Shown here in pieces: positions 1 through 6,286 of a stretch of 8,760 nt of DNA. Numbering within the stretch: position 1 is the first letter of the stretch; each line of letters begins with the position of its first letter. Position numbers and translations under genes: made by a program. The notes below the pieces were generated by a model. It was not told where the DNA came from, ran no database searches, and saw only the letters and a list, made by a program, of their open reading frames with translations. The DNA comes from Scatomonas sp963649395. Its GTDB lineage: Bacteria > Bacillota > Clostridia > Lachnospirales > Lachnospiraceae. The stretch covers positions 1-8,760 of the forward strand of contig CAVJHW010000109.1 in NCBI GenBank assembly GCA_963649395.1. Reading direction: 5' to 3'.

Positions 1-74
1 GTATAGACCTGTTCACTTTCGCCTTCGCAAAACACCACGATATACGGTTTGCTTTTTCTGGTAGGACGTGGCAT
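1..74 (-). CDS. RloB-like protein, N-terminal 24 codons only (runs off the window)
   Basis: Only the start is present. The minus strand reads MPRPTRKSKPYIVVFCEGES and continues with EQVY, then the window ends. A short basic N-terminus, a hydrophobic beta strand and then CEGE is the pattern that opens RloB-family proteins; the glutamate after the strand is also where Toprim-like nucleases carry their first acidic residue. The ATG directly abuts the TAA stop of the upstream ATPase gene with no intervening base, which indicates translational coupling and a two-gene operon. ATPase plus RloB is the composition of the RloAB pairs linked to restriction loci and of the lactococcal abortive-infection system AbiL. 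The family call rests on about 20 residues plus context, so it is moderately secure. The catalytic part lies outside the window. Confidence 0.62.
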   Translation of the reverse strand, partial: MPRPTRKSKPYIVVFCEGESEQVY

Positions 75-1376
75 TTACTCCACCTCCTCAATTTCGACAT
101 TCGGTATTGCACCGTATTTTCCAACAAGATACCCTTTTCGGATATTTTCGGTTGTACGGGTAGAGAATTCGCTGATGGTATACAGGTCGGAAGTCCCGTC
201 ACTATCACGTTTATCGACAAAATAAAGTTGATCCTTTCGCAGCAGTTCCAGATTCATCAGCTCTGTATTATGTGTTGTGAAGATGATCTGCGCACCCTTT
301 GGATTCGATGACTTGCTTTGGAACTTTGCAACAATATAGTCTGCCAGCATCGGGTGAAGTTCCCGCTCCAATTCATCTACCAGCAATATACCACCGGTAC
401 GCAGAGCAGACTCGATTGCAGGCGCCAATGCCATCAGCTTACGGGTGCCATCCGACTCATCGGAAAGCTCCAGCGAATAGGTTGCCCTTTGCCCATCGTG
501 GTTTTGACCCTGGTGACTGGCTCTTGCGGAAACTTCCCCCATTTTTAGGTGTATTTCCGCGTTGTTAGAAGTTTCAGCGAGGGTATGCATAAACTGCGCC
601 AGTGCAGCCTTTAGGCTCTCTGGAATGTTGTCCGGCAAACCTTTATCATCTTGAATCTCCTTGCTGTTGAATTCAAATTGCATATCTAAGATGCCAAGAT
701 CGGCGGCTTTCGCATAGTCGGAGATCGCCTTCAGCATATTTTTGTCCTCTGAATAACCAATCAACTGCCGGGGGATGTCAGAGTAATCTCGTGAAAAGAA
801 TACTTGCTCCCGGAACCATCGCATCGCAGCAACACAAGGCGCATCGTTCATGGTACATGCCACTGAGAAGAATAACTGGTTTTCAGCGACCATTTTGCTG
901 ATCAAGGTTCGCTTTGCCCTCTCCTCGGTAAAGGAAAAGCTCTGTTCAGCACGACGGAAGATCAAGGCCTTTTGCCGTTTGGGCGCATGATAGAGATATT
1001 CCGAATAAATCTTCTCGCGCGTAGCGGCAAAGCCATACCAATATTTCACACCGCCCGAGGTGTATTCAAAAGCAAACTCCGTGGGTTCATTCCTGGAATA
1101 ATCGTTCAGCGCAAAGGGATTGACAGGAATTACGGCACGCTCGTGCTGCGTTAGCTGCGCATTTCGGATGAACTGCACCGCCAGCCAAAAGGCGCGAATC
1201 ACATTGCTCTTTCCTCCACCATTTTTCCCATAAATTGCAATAGCGGGAAGCAACTTTACTGTAGAGGATAACGGAATCAGGCAGTTTTTGAAGGAGGCTA
1301 ATCCGGTTGCCTCCATGGAAAGCGTTGCTTCGTCACGGAACGAGCGAAAATTTCTGAAACGGAAATCAATCAGCAT
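75..1376 (-). CDS. AAA15/RloA-like ATPase (AbiLi-type), probable anti-phage defence
   Basis: A 433-residue ABC/SMC-like ATPase of the AAA15 (OLD/RloA) type, complete. It opens with MLIDFRFRNFRSF, the usual first strand of these proteins. The Walker A loop GKNGGGKS is at residues 50-57. A degenerate signature, SDESDGTR, is at about 305-312. Walker B is ILLVDELE with D334 and E335, and the switch histidine is H369 in FTTHN. The middle section is a long, poorly conserved insertion, as usual for the family. An ATG five codons upstream overlaps the Shine-Dalgarno GGAGGTGAT, so the start at 1376, eight bases after GGAGG, is preferred. The gene abuts an RloB-like gene. In such pairs the ATPase is thought to sense or gate and the partner to act as effector; that role is inferred from family and context, not from this sequence. 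Confidence 0.85.
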   Translation of the reverse strand: MLIDFRFRNFRSFRDEATLSMEATGLASFKNCLIPLSSTVKLLPAIAIYGKNGGGKSNVIRAFWLAVQFIRNAQLTQHERAVIPVNPFALNDYSRNEPTEFAFEYTSGGVKYWYGFAATREKIYSEYLYHAPKRQKALIFRRAEQSFSFTEERAKRTLISKMVAENQLFFSVACTMNDAPCVAAMRWFREQVFFSRDYSDIPRQLIGYSEDKNMLKAISDYAKAADLGILDMQFEFNSKEIQDDKGLPDNIPESLKAALAQFMHTLAETSNNAEIHLKMGEVSARASHQGQNHDGQRATYSLELSDESDGTRKLMALAPAIESALRTGGILLVDELERELHPMLADYIVAKFQSKSSNPKGAQIIFTTHNTELMNLELLRKDQLYFVDKRDSDGTSDLYTISEFSTRTTENIRKGYLVGKYGAIPNVEIEEVE

Positions 1377-1404
1377 TCCTATCACCTCCATAAATCACAA
1401 CTAT

Positions 1405-1433
1405 AGTATACCGCCATTTTTTCTAAAACACAA
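1405..1433 (-). promoter_or_regulatory. Sigma-A-type promoter of the RloA/RloB-like operon
   Basis: On the minus strand TTGTGT (1433-1428), a 17-base spacer and TATACT (1410-1405) sit about 30 bases before the ATPase start. The -10 box is one base from consensus and the spacing is ideal. Confidence 0.65.
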
Positions 1434-1440
1434 TCAAAAA

Positions 1441-1457
1441 AATCAAAATAATTGATT
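1441..1457. promoter_or_regulatory. AATCAA/TTGATT inverted repeat upstream of the ATPase promoter
   Basis: Six-base arms AATCAA (1441-1446) and TTGATT (1452-1457) flank a 5-base centre just upstream of the -35 box of the defence operon. A second AATCAA lies a few bases closer to the promoter. The position suits an operator or an AT-rich upstream element. In AT-rich DNA this could be chance, and no regulator can be assigned. Confidence 0.25.
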
Positions 1458-1606
1458 TAATCTTTTGGATTTCGACTTGTATTCCTGCATTCTTGAAAAG
1501 AAACGGATCTGCTCTCTTGGCTACACCAAAGGGGGATTACATCAAGATCGTTACCGGCGACGGAAAAGGGGGTATGCTAATTGGGAAGGGCCTCAGAATA
1601 AAATTG

Positions 1607-1635
1607 TTGTGATTTTTTTCCCAATGTGCTAGAAT
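1607..1635 (+). promoter_or_regulatory. Probable promoter of the metal-sensor gene
   Basis: TTGTGA (1607-1612), a 17-base spacer and TAGAAT (1630-1635), preceded by TG at 1627-1628, form an extended -10 promoter about 70 bases before the repressor start. I looked for the imperfect 12-2-12 inverted repeat bound by ArsR/SmtB proteins around this promoter and found no clear copy. The rest of 1458-1605 contains no recognisable gene. Confidence 0.5.
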
Positions 1636-1705
1636 TGAGTATCATCATTCGTCGGCAGACCCTGCTGACATACAGCTCCAAAGCGGAGAGCTGGGAGGGA
1701 GAGGA

Positions 1706-2245
1706 ATGTCCGAAAAACCTGTACTGTTTGAGACATCTGAAACATCTGAAGTGCCGAAAGTATCCGAGGTATCAGAAGACTCTGAAGTGTCCGAAGTATC
1801 CGAAGAATCCAAAGCATCTGATGAGCCCGGTGCGCCCAATGTGTCCAATGTGCCGGAATCGTCAGAAGAATCAGAAGAATCTGAAGTATCCGAGGAATCG
1901 GATAAGAAGATTGAAGTATGCCAGGAATATTGTGTGCACGACCACATTACGAGGCAGGAGATTCCCACCGAGGAGGAGATTTATCGCCTATCGAACCTCT
2001 TCAAGACTTTTGGAGATGTGACCCGGATCCGGATTTTGACGGCTTTGTCCAAGCAGGAGCTGTGTGTCTGTGATATCGCAGATTTGCTGGGGATGAGTCA
2101 GAGTGCCATTTCCCACCAGCTGCGGGTTCTCAAGCAACAGGAGCTGGTGAAGTTTCGGCGGGAGGGCAAGACAGTCTTCTATTCCCTGGCGGATGCCCAC
2201 GTATATACCATTCTCGCCCAAGGGCTGGAACACGTCGATGAATGA
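1706..2245 (+). CDS. CadC/SmtB-type ArsR-family metal-sensing repressor with Ser/Glu-rich N-terminal extension
   Basis: A 179-residue repressor. Residues 1-67 are low-complexity and acidic (SEV, SEE and SED triplets). The ArsR fold runs from about 85 to 179, with a winged helix-turn-helix at about 118-145 (CDIADLLGMSQSAISHQLRV). Both classical metal sites are visible. The CadC-type thiolate site is C72 and C76 (CQEYC) plus C120 and C122 (ELCVCD). The SmtB-type C-terminal helix site is D163, H165, H176 and E179, with exactly SmtB spacing. The family represses metal efflux or resistance genes and releases DNA on binding Zn, Cd or Pb; this set of ligands suggests a Cd/Pb/Zn sensor. GGGAGG before the ATG at 1706 supports this start and so includes the extension. 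No cadA/zntA-like transporter adjoins it, so its target is unknown. The extension has no known counterpart in CadC or SmtB. Confidence 0.9.
   Translation: MSEKPVLFETSETSEVPKVSEVSEDSEVSEVSEESKASDEPGAPNVSNVPESSEESEESEVSEESDKKIEVCQEYCVHDHITRQEIPTEEEIYRLSNLFKTFGDVTRIRILTALSKQELCVCDIADLLGMSQSAISHQLRVLKQQELVKFRREGKTVFYSLADAHVYTILAQGLEHVDE
1728..1905 (+). repeat. 9-bp-period coding repeat encoding SEx triplets in the repressor N-terminus
   Basis: Codons for Ser-Glu-(Val/Glu/Asp/Thr) recur in two blocks, about 1728-1820 and 1858-1905, separated by a Pro/Asn/Val-rich stretch. The DNA unit is close to TCTGAAGTA or TCCGAAGAA, with synonymous TCT/TCC/TCA/TCG variation. This indicates an older expanded repeat rather than a fresh duplication. 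The encoded segment is strongly acidic and presumably disordered. The antisense strand shows a matching Asp/Ser pattern, which is a shadow. Confidence 0.75.
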
Positions 2246-2255
2246 AAGAAGATAC

Positions 2256-2299
2256 AGCAATAGTAGAAAGCAGCTGTAGCAACAGTAGAAAGTAACTGT
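2256..2299. repeat. 22-bp tandem repeat, two copies, between repressor and citrate synthase
   Basis: Two adjacent 22-base units (2256-2277 and 2278-2299) begin AGCAA and end CTGT. They differ at three positions, and a shorter AGCA-starting fragment follows. They lie in the 142-base gap before the citrate synthase gene, in which I see no convincing promoter. Confidence 0.7.
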
Positions 2300-2387
2300 A
2301 GCATAAGAAGTATAGCAAGAGCTAAGATGTACAAGGAGGGCTTTTGAGCGGAGGACCCCAACATCAGGAAAGGAGATTTGCGAAATT

Positions 2388-3749
2388 ATGAGTTTTAAGA
2401 TGAAAGCGACACCGGAGATTATTCAGCTGACGGACATTTGCGCAAACCAATCCACCATGGATGTGAGTCTTTATGGAAAATATGATGTGAAGAGAGGATT
2501 GCGTGATGTCAATGGGGCCGGGGTTCTGGCGGGACTGACGCAGATTTCGGACGTAGTATCCTTTAAGACGATAGATGGTGTGAAGACCCCCTGCGAGGGG
2601 GAATTGTATTATAGAGGGATCAGCATTGCGGACCTCACCAGGGGCTTCCTGGAGGAGGGACGGATGGGTTTTGAGGAGACGGCTTACCTGCTTCTCTTTG
2701 GCTCCCTGCCCACGGAGGACCAGCTGGCGGGTTTTGTGCAGATCCTAAAGGGGCAGCAATCCCTGCCCAAGAATTTTGTCAGAGATGTGGTGATGAAGGC
2801 ACCCAGCCGGGATATGATGAATACTCTTTCCCGCAGCGTGCTGACTTTGTATGCCTACGATCCTCTGGCGGATGATATCAGCCTGCCCAATGTCATGCGG
2901 CAGTGCCTGACTCTCATTTCTGTATTCCCCATGCTTTCGGTCTACGGCTATCAGGCCTACAATCACTATATTCTGGGCAAGAGTCTCTATATTCACAATC
3001 CCTCCAGGCGTCTGTCCACCGCGGAAAATATCCTTCGGATGCTGCGGCCGGATAAGAAATATTCCAAGATCGAGGCTACAGTGCTGGATCTGGCCTTGGT
3101 GCTCCATATGGAGCATGGCGGCGGCAATAATTCCACCTTTACCACCCATGTAGTTTCCTCCTCCGGGACGGATACCTATTCCACGGTGGCGGCGGCTCTT
3201 GGGTCTCTGAAGGGTCCCAAGCACGGGGGCGCCAATATCAAGGTAGTCCGGATGTTTGATGACATGAAGAAGACGGTGAAGGATTGGGAGGACGAGGAGG
3301 AAGTGGGACAATACCTGCGCAGACTCCTGAATAAGGAAGCCTTTGACCAGAGAGGGCTGATCTATGGCATGGGGCATGCGGTCTATTCTATCTCCGACCC
3401 CAGAGCTCGTATTTTCAAGAAATTCGTGGAGAAGCTGGCCTTTGAAAAGGGGCGAGAGAAGGACTACCACCTCTATACCATGGTGGAGCGCCTGGCCCCC
3501 CAGATCATCGGGGAGGAGCGGCATATCTACAAGGGCGTCAGTGCCAATGTGGACTTCTATAGCGGATTTGTCTACAGTATGCTGGATCTGCCCCTGGAGC
3601 TCTATACTCCCATGTTTGCCTGCGCCCGCATCGTGGGCTGGAGTGCCCACCGGCTGGAGGAGCTGATCAATACAGACAAGATCATCCGCCCGGCCTACAA
3701 GAATGTCAAAGAAAAGGGCACCTACGTGCCCATCCGGGAGCGGTCCTGA
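2388..3749 (+). CDS. gltA: Citrate synthase (citrate/2-methylcitrate synthase family)
   Basis: A 453-residue cytoplasmic enzyme that condenses acetyl-CoA with oxaloacetate to citrate. In anaerobic Clostridia this mainly feeds glutamate synthesis through the partial oxidative branch of the TCA cycle. The catalytic triad is visible: H279 (PKHGGAN), H330 (GMGHAVYSISDPRA) and D389 (NVDFYSGF). The substrate loop reads HMEHGGGNNSTFTTH in place of the more common DHGLNAST form, and the usual GHRVY is GHAVY; I recall both as features of the clostridial branch. The protein is slightly longer than the ~430-residue E. coli enzyme, with the extra at the N-terminus. AGGAG at 2371-2375 lies 12 bases before the ATG, rather far but the best site available. 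No aconitase or isocitrate dehydrogenase gene adjoins it. 2-Methylcitrate synthase activity cannot be excluded by eye. Confidence 0.93.
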   Translation: MSFKMKATPEIIQLTDICANQSTMDVSLYGKYDVKRGLRDVNGAGVLAGLTQISDVVSFKTIDGVKTPCEGELYYRGISIADLTRGFLEEGRMGFEETAYLLLFGSLPTEDQLAGFVQILKGQQSLPKNFVRDVVMKAPSRDMMNTLSRSVLTLYAYDPLADDISLPNVMRQCLTLISVFPMLSVYGYQAYNHYILGKSLYIHNPSRRLSTAENILRMLRPDKKYSKIEATVLDLALVLHMEHGGGNNSTFTTHVVSSSGTDTYSTVAAALGSLKGPKHGGANIKVVRMFDDMKKTVKDWEDEEEVGQYLRRLLNKEAFDQRGLIYGMGHAVYSISDPRARIFKKFVEKLAFEKGREKDYHLYTMVERLAPQIIGEERHIYKGVSANVDFYSGFVYSMLDLPLELYTPMFACARIVGWSAHRLEELINTDKIIRPAYKNVKEKGTYVPIRERS

Positions 3750-3763
3750 GAAGGCAATCTATA

Positions 3764-3777
3764 TGCCCCGTGGGGCA
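3764..3777. repeat. Perfect GC-rich palindrome after citrate synthase
   Basis: TGCCCCGTGGGGCA is perfectly self-complementary and begins 15 bases after the citrate synthase stop. It has no T-run after it, so it is not a convincing terminator. The string GGGGCACG recurs at 6834-6841 in the hairpin cluster. Confidence 0.5.
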
Positions 3778-3799
3778 CGCTTCTGAAAAGGTTTGTATG

Positions 3800-3831
3800 G
3801 AGGGTTTGGGTGCTGCGGCATCCAAACCCTC
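3800..3831. repeat. 14-bp-stem hairpin upstream of the patatin gene
   Basis: Arms at 3800-3813 and 3818-3831 pair over 14 bases with one G-T wobble around a TGCG loop. No U-tract follows, so it is not a standard terminator. The 18 bases 3800-3817 recur exactly at 6447-6464, at the left side of another hairpin. It could shield the 3' end of the citrate synthase message or be a copy of a dispersed palindromic element. Confidence 0.75.
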
Positions 3832-3862
3832 GGTTGTAGAAGAAAAGAGGATGAGAATTGTT

Positions 3863-4810
3863 ATGAAGAAGGCAGGACTTGTACTGGAAGGCGGGGCTAT
3901 GCGGGGGATATTTACCGCAGGAGTCCTGGATGTTCTGATGGAGGAGGATTGCTGGTTCCCCTACGTAGTGGGGGTGTCGGCAGGTTCCAGCAATGCCCTG
4001 GATTATGTCTCCCGTCAGGTGGGGAGAACCAGGGATTGCATGGCCATGAAGGATAAGACCTATCGGTGTGTGAATACCAACCCTTTGAAAATCCTCCGCA
4101 CCAAGGAGGTGTTTGATCTGGATTTGCTCTATAACCGCTATCCCAATGAGCTCTTCCCCTTCGATTACGAGACTTATTTTCAGTCAGAGATCGCCTGTGA
4201 GCTGGTGGTAACTAATTGCCTGACCGGCCAGGCGGATTATCTGGATGAGCGGCAGGACAAGAAGCGGCTGATGGATATCATAGCGGCCTCCAGTGATGTG
4301 CCTGTCCTCAGTCATATGGTGGAGGTGGACGGCACCCCCTGTCTGGACGGGGGCATCGCCGATTCCATTCCCCTGATTCATTCCATGAAGAAGGGCTACC
4401 GGAAGAATGTCCTGGTTCTGACCCGGGAGAAGGGTTACCGCAAGAAGACCAGCGGCAAGGTCAATGCCCTTTATCGTCTGGTCTATCGGAAATATCCTCA
4501 GCTGGTGGAGACCCTGTGCAGTCGGGCTGCCCGATACAACCGCACCATGGATTTGGTGGAGAAATGGGAAGCGGAAGGGAAGATCTTCGTCATCCGGCCC
4601 CAGGGCATGACAGTGGGAAGAACAGAGACGGATTATGACCGCCTCATGGAGTTCTACCAGCATGGATATGACCGGATGAAAGAATGCTACCGGGATATGC
4701 TGGCCTACCTGGAGGCAGAAGAGAAGCCGCAGCAGACGGCTGGAGCAGAGTCGGCAGAGCAGGTACAGAATATGCCTGATCTGTCAGGGGAAGAGGAGAT
4801 GCAAGGGTGA
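3863..4810 (+). CDS. Patatin-like phospholipase (RssA/YjjU-type lipid acyl hydrolase)
   Basis: A 315-residue patatin-family serine acyl hydrolase. In order, it has the glycine-rich oxyanion loop EGGAMRG near the N-terminus, the nucleophile elbow GVSAG with S39, and the catalytic aspartate D162 in LDGGIAD, so the Ser-Asp dyad is complete. The family cleaves acyl chains from phospholipids or related lipids; the bacterial substrate is mostly unknown. There is no signal peptide or membrane helix. The C-terminal ~30 residues are a Glu/Gln-rich tail beyond the family core. I chose the start at 3863 because MKKAGLVLEGGAMRG is the usual N-terminus. An ATG at 3851 is a reasonable alternative, and a GTG at 3770 would translate the palindromes and lacks a ribosome binding site. 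It overlaps yqeG by 4 bases. Confidence 0.9.
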   Translation: MKKAGLVLEGGAMRGIFTAGVLDVLMEEDCWFPYVVGVSAGSSNALDYVSRQVGRTRDCMAMKDKTYRCVNTNPLKILRTKEVFDLDLLYNRYPNELFPFDYETYFQSEIACELVVTNCLTGQADYLDERQDKKRLMDIIAASSDVPVLSHMVEVDGTPCLDGGIADSIPLIHSMKKGYRKNVLVLTREKGYRKKTSGKVNALYRLVYRKYPQLVETLCSRAARYNRTMDLVEKWEAEGKIFVIRPQGMTVGRTETDYDRLMEFYQHGYDRMKECYRDMLAYLEAEEKPQQTAGAESAEQVQNMPDLSGEEEMQG

Positions 4811-5361
4811 GAGGAAGAGGTTTTTTATCCACTTTTTATCCGGATCGCTGGGTGAATTCTGCCTATGATATTGACTATGAGACTCTCTATGAGAGGGGCT
4901 TCCGGGGGGTTATCTATGATATCGACAATACCCTGGTGCCCCATGGGGCCCCGGCGGATCCAAGGGCGGTAGACCTCTTTGACAGGCTGAGGGCCATTGG
5001 CTTGTCCGCCTGCCTGATTTCCAACAATCAGGAGCCCCGGGTCAAACCCTTTGCGGATGCTGTGGGAACTTCCTATGTGGCGGATGCCCACAAGCCCTCC
5101 ACCCGCAACTATCTGCGGGCCTGCCAGATCATGGGAATCCGGAAGGAAGAGGCCTTTTTCGTGGGAGACCAGCTCTTCACGGATGTCTGGGGGGCCAAGC
5201 GGGCCGGTATCTTCAATATTTTGGTAAAGCCCATCCACCCCAAGGAGGAGATCCAGATTGTTTTCAAACGAAAATTGGAGCGGATTGTCCTATATTTTTA
5301 CAAAAAGCAGGCACCGGCGGAGGCCGTCAGCGTCATACAGGGGGGTGAAAAACAGGGCTAA
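4807..5361 (+). CDS. yqeG: YqeG-family HAD-IIIA-type phosphatase
   Basis: A 184-residue cytoplasmic HAD-superfamily phosphatase. All four HAD motifs are present: D38-I-D40-N-T (nucleophile and acid/base), S72 in SNN, K96 in HKPS, and D121 and D126 in GDQLFTD. The opening FYPDRWVNSAYDIDY is typical of YqeG. Homologues include B. subtilis YqeG and phosphatidylglycerophosphate phosphatases of the same HAD subgroup, so a role in phosphatidylglycerol synthesis is possible but unproven. That would fit the coupled patatin gene, a lipid hydrolase. The start is GTG in a GTGA overlap with the patatin stop, preceded by GAGGAG with 8-base spacing, so translation is coupled. In many Firmicutes yqeG stands beside aroE or ribosome-related genes; here it is followed by a coding remnant and efp. 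Confidence 0.93.
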   Translation: MRGRGFLSTFYPDRWVNSAYDIDYETLYERGFRGVIYDIDNTLVPHGAPADPRAVDLFDRLRAIGLSACLISNNQEPRVKPFADAVGTSYVADAHKPSTRNYLRACQIMGIRKEEAFFVGDQLFTDVWGAKRAGIFNILVKPIHPKEEIQIVFKRKLERIVLYFYKKQAPAEAVSVIQGGEKQG

Positions 5362-5372
5362 AGTACCCCCTG
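5338..5372. repeat. Hairpin across the yqeG stop codon
   Basis: CAGGGGG (from 5338) can pair with CCCCCTG (5366-5372) around the yqeG stop. There is no T-run on either strand, so it is a weak terminator candidate at best. Confidence 0.3.
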
Positions 5373-5609
5373 CTGCCCGCTGTCCAGCGCCACGGTTATA
5401 CGTTTATCCAACTGGTCCATGAGTTGTGTTTGATAACGCTCTATCATGATCATATTGGAAGGAATATTGTCTTTGATTTCTGTCCAGTCAGAAGTATTTA
5501 CGATCCATACAGCAAAGCTACAATTTTTCTTTTGGGATGCTTTCCCCAGCAAAGAGACTGCTTCGGGAAGGCTTTCAATGATGGAATCTAACCAATGGTT
5601 CTCAAGTAA
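5358..5609 (-). pseudogene. Unrecognised C-terminal coding remnant, convergent with yqeG
   Basis: The minus strand is open for 83 codons from an in-frame TGA (5612-5610, inside the 25-bp repeat) to a TAG at 5360-5358. The peptide looks protein-like rather than random: ENHWLDSIIESLPEAVSLLG, then a hydrophobic strand CSFAVWIVNTSDW, an amphipathic helix and ALDSGQQGVL at the end. The only internal ATG starts mid-helix at 5552 and has no good ribosome binding site. I therefore read it as the 3' end of a decayed gene whose upstream part was lost and replaced by the tandem repeat and the efp promoter. I do not recognise the family. It could also be a chance frame. Confidence 0.35.
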
Positions 5610-5650
5610 TCAAGAAAAAGTGGTTCTCAAGTAATCAAGAAAAAGTGGTT
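5596..5650. repeat. Perfect 25-bp tandem duplication plus partial third copy, upstream of efp
   Basis: Two identical 25-base units, 5596-5620 and 5621-5645, start TGGTTCTCAAGTAATC and end AAAAAG. The first five bases of a third copy (TGGTT) follow, and their last two T's are the first two bases of the -35 box of the efp promoter. Perfect identity implies a recent or actively maintained duplication. Confidence 0.9.
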
Positions 5651-5677
5651 GAAAATCAGTTTGAAATATTATAGAAT
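5649..5677 (+). promoter_or_regulatory. efp promoter
   Basis: TTGAAA (5649-5654), a 17-base spacer and TAGAAT (5672-5677) lie about 50 bases before the efp start. The -35 box is made at the junction between the partial tandem repeat and unique sequence. Confidence 0.7.
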
Positions 5678-5728
5678 AATCTGTAGTCATGTTGCGTGCA
5701 GAGAACGCATTAAGGAGGAATAGTTTGT

Positions 5729-6286
5729 ATGGTATCAGCAGGTGATTTCAGGAACGGCATTACCCTTGAGATTGATGGTAATGTGGTTCAGGTGATTGAA
5801 TTTCAGCACGTGAAGCCGGGTAAGGGTGCAGCGTTTGTAAGAACAAAGTTGAAAAATGTGATCAATGGTGGTGTGGTAGAGAAGACCTTCCGTCCTACGG
5901 AGAAGTTCCCCCAGGCCAGAATTGACCGTGTAGATATGCAATATCTCTACAACGACGGAGATTTGTATTATTTCATGAATGTGGAGACCTACGATCAGAT
6001 CGCCATCAACCAGGAGACCATCGGTGATGCCCTGAAGTTTGTGAAGGAAAACGAGATGGTGAAGGTATGCTCCTACAACGGCAATGTATTTGCCATTGAG
6101 CCGCCCCTCTTCGTGGAACTGGAGATCACAGAGACAGAGCCCGGATTTGCAGGGAATACCGCCCAGGGCGCAACGAAGCCTGCTACCGTTGAGACCGGCG
6201 CGCAGGTGAGCGTTCCCCTCTTCGTAGACCAGGGAGACAAGATCAAGATCGATACCAGAACGGGCGAATATCTCAGCCGTGTCTGA
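5729..6286 (+). CDS. efp: Translation elongation factor P
   Basis: A 185-residue EF-P, the normal family length. It binds between the P and E sites of the ribosome and relieves stalling at polyproline stretches. The opening MVSAGDFRNGITLEIDG, the loop HVKPGKGAAF and the C-terminal VPLFVDQGDKIKIDTRTGEY are characteristic. The modifiable lysine at the tip of domain I is K32. In B. subtilis the equivalent lysine is 5-aminopentanolylated; no modification genes are visible here. AAGGAGG at 5712-5718 lies 10 bases before the ATG. The gene ends TGATAA, two stops in tandem. It has its own promoter and appears monocistronic. Its last five codons and stop are copied in the repeat immediately downstream. 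Confidence 0.97.
   Translation: MVSAGDFRNGITLEIDGNVVQVIEFQHVKPGKGAAFVRTKLKNVINGGVVEKTFRPTEKFPQARIDRVDMQYLYNDGDLYYFMNVETYDQIAINQETIGDALKFVKENEMVKVCSYNGNVFAIEPPLFVELEITETEPGFAGNTAQGATKPATVETGAQVSVPLFVDQGDKIKIDTRTGEYLSRV

Noticed and set aside
1440..1612. Open plus-strand frame of about 55 codons ending at TGA 1610-1612, containing TPKGDYIKIVTGDGKGG
   Set aside because: No start codon with a ribosome binding site, no family recognised, and it overlaps the putative repressor promoter. It could be a decayed gene end, but the evidence is too thin to annotate.
1645..1968. Minus-strand open frame with Asp-Ser-Ser/Asp-Thr-Ser repeats
   Set aside because: Antisense shadow of the period-9 repeat, with no ribosome binding site or homology.
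1626..2021. Overlapping plus-strand open frame rich in KYPKNPKHL-type repeats
   Set aside because: It is the shifted-frame shadow of the SEx-coding repeat; the frame with the ArsR domain and ribosome binding site is the real one.
3764..3831. Hairpins after citrate synthase as an intrinsic terminator
   Set aside because: Neither stem is followed by a T-run, so standard Rho-independent termination is not supported.
3770..3862. Extended N-terminus of the patatin protein from a GTG at 3770
   Set aside because: It would translate two palindromes, has no Shine-Dalgarno sequence, and family members begin at MKKAGLVLEGG.
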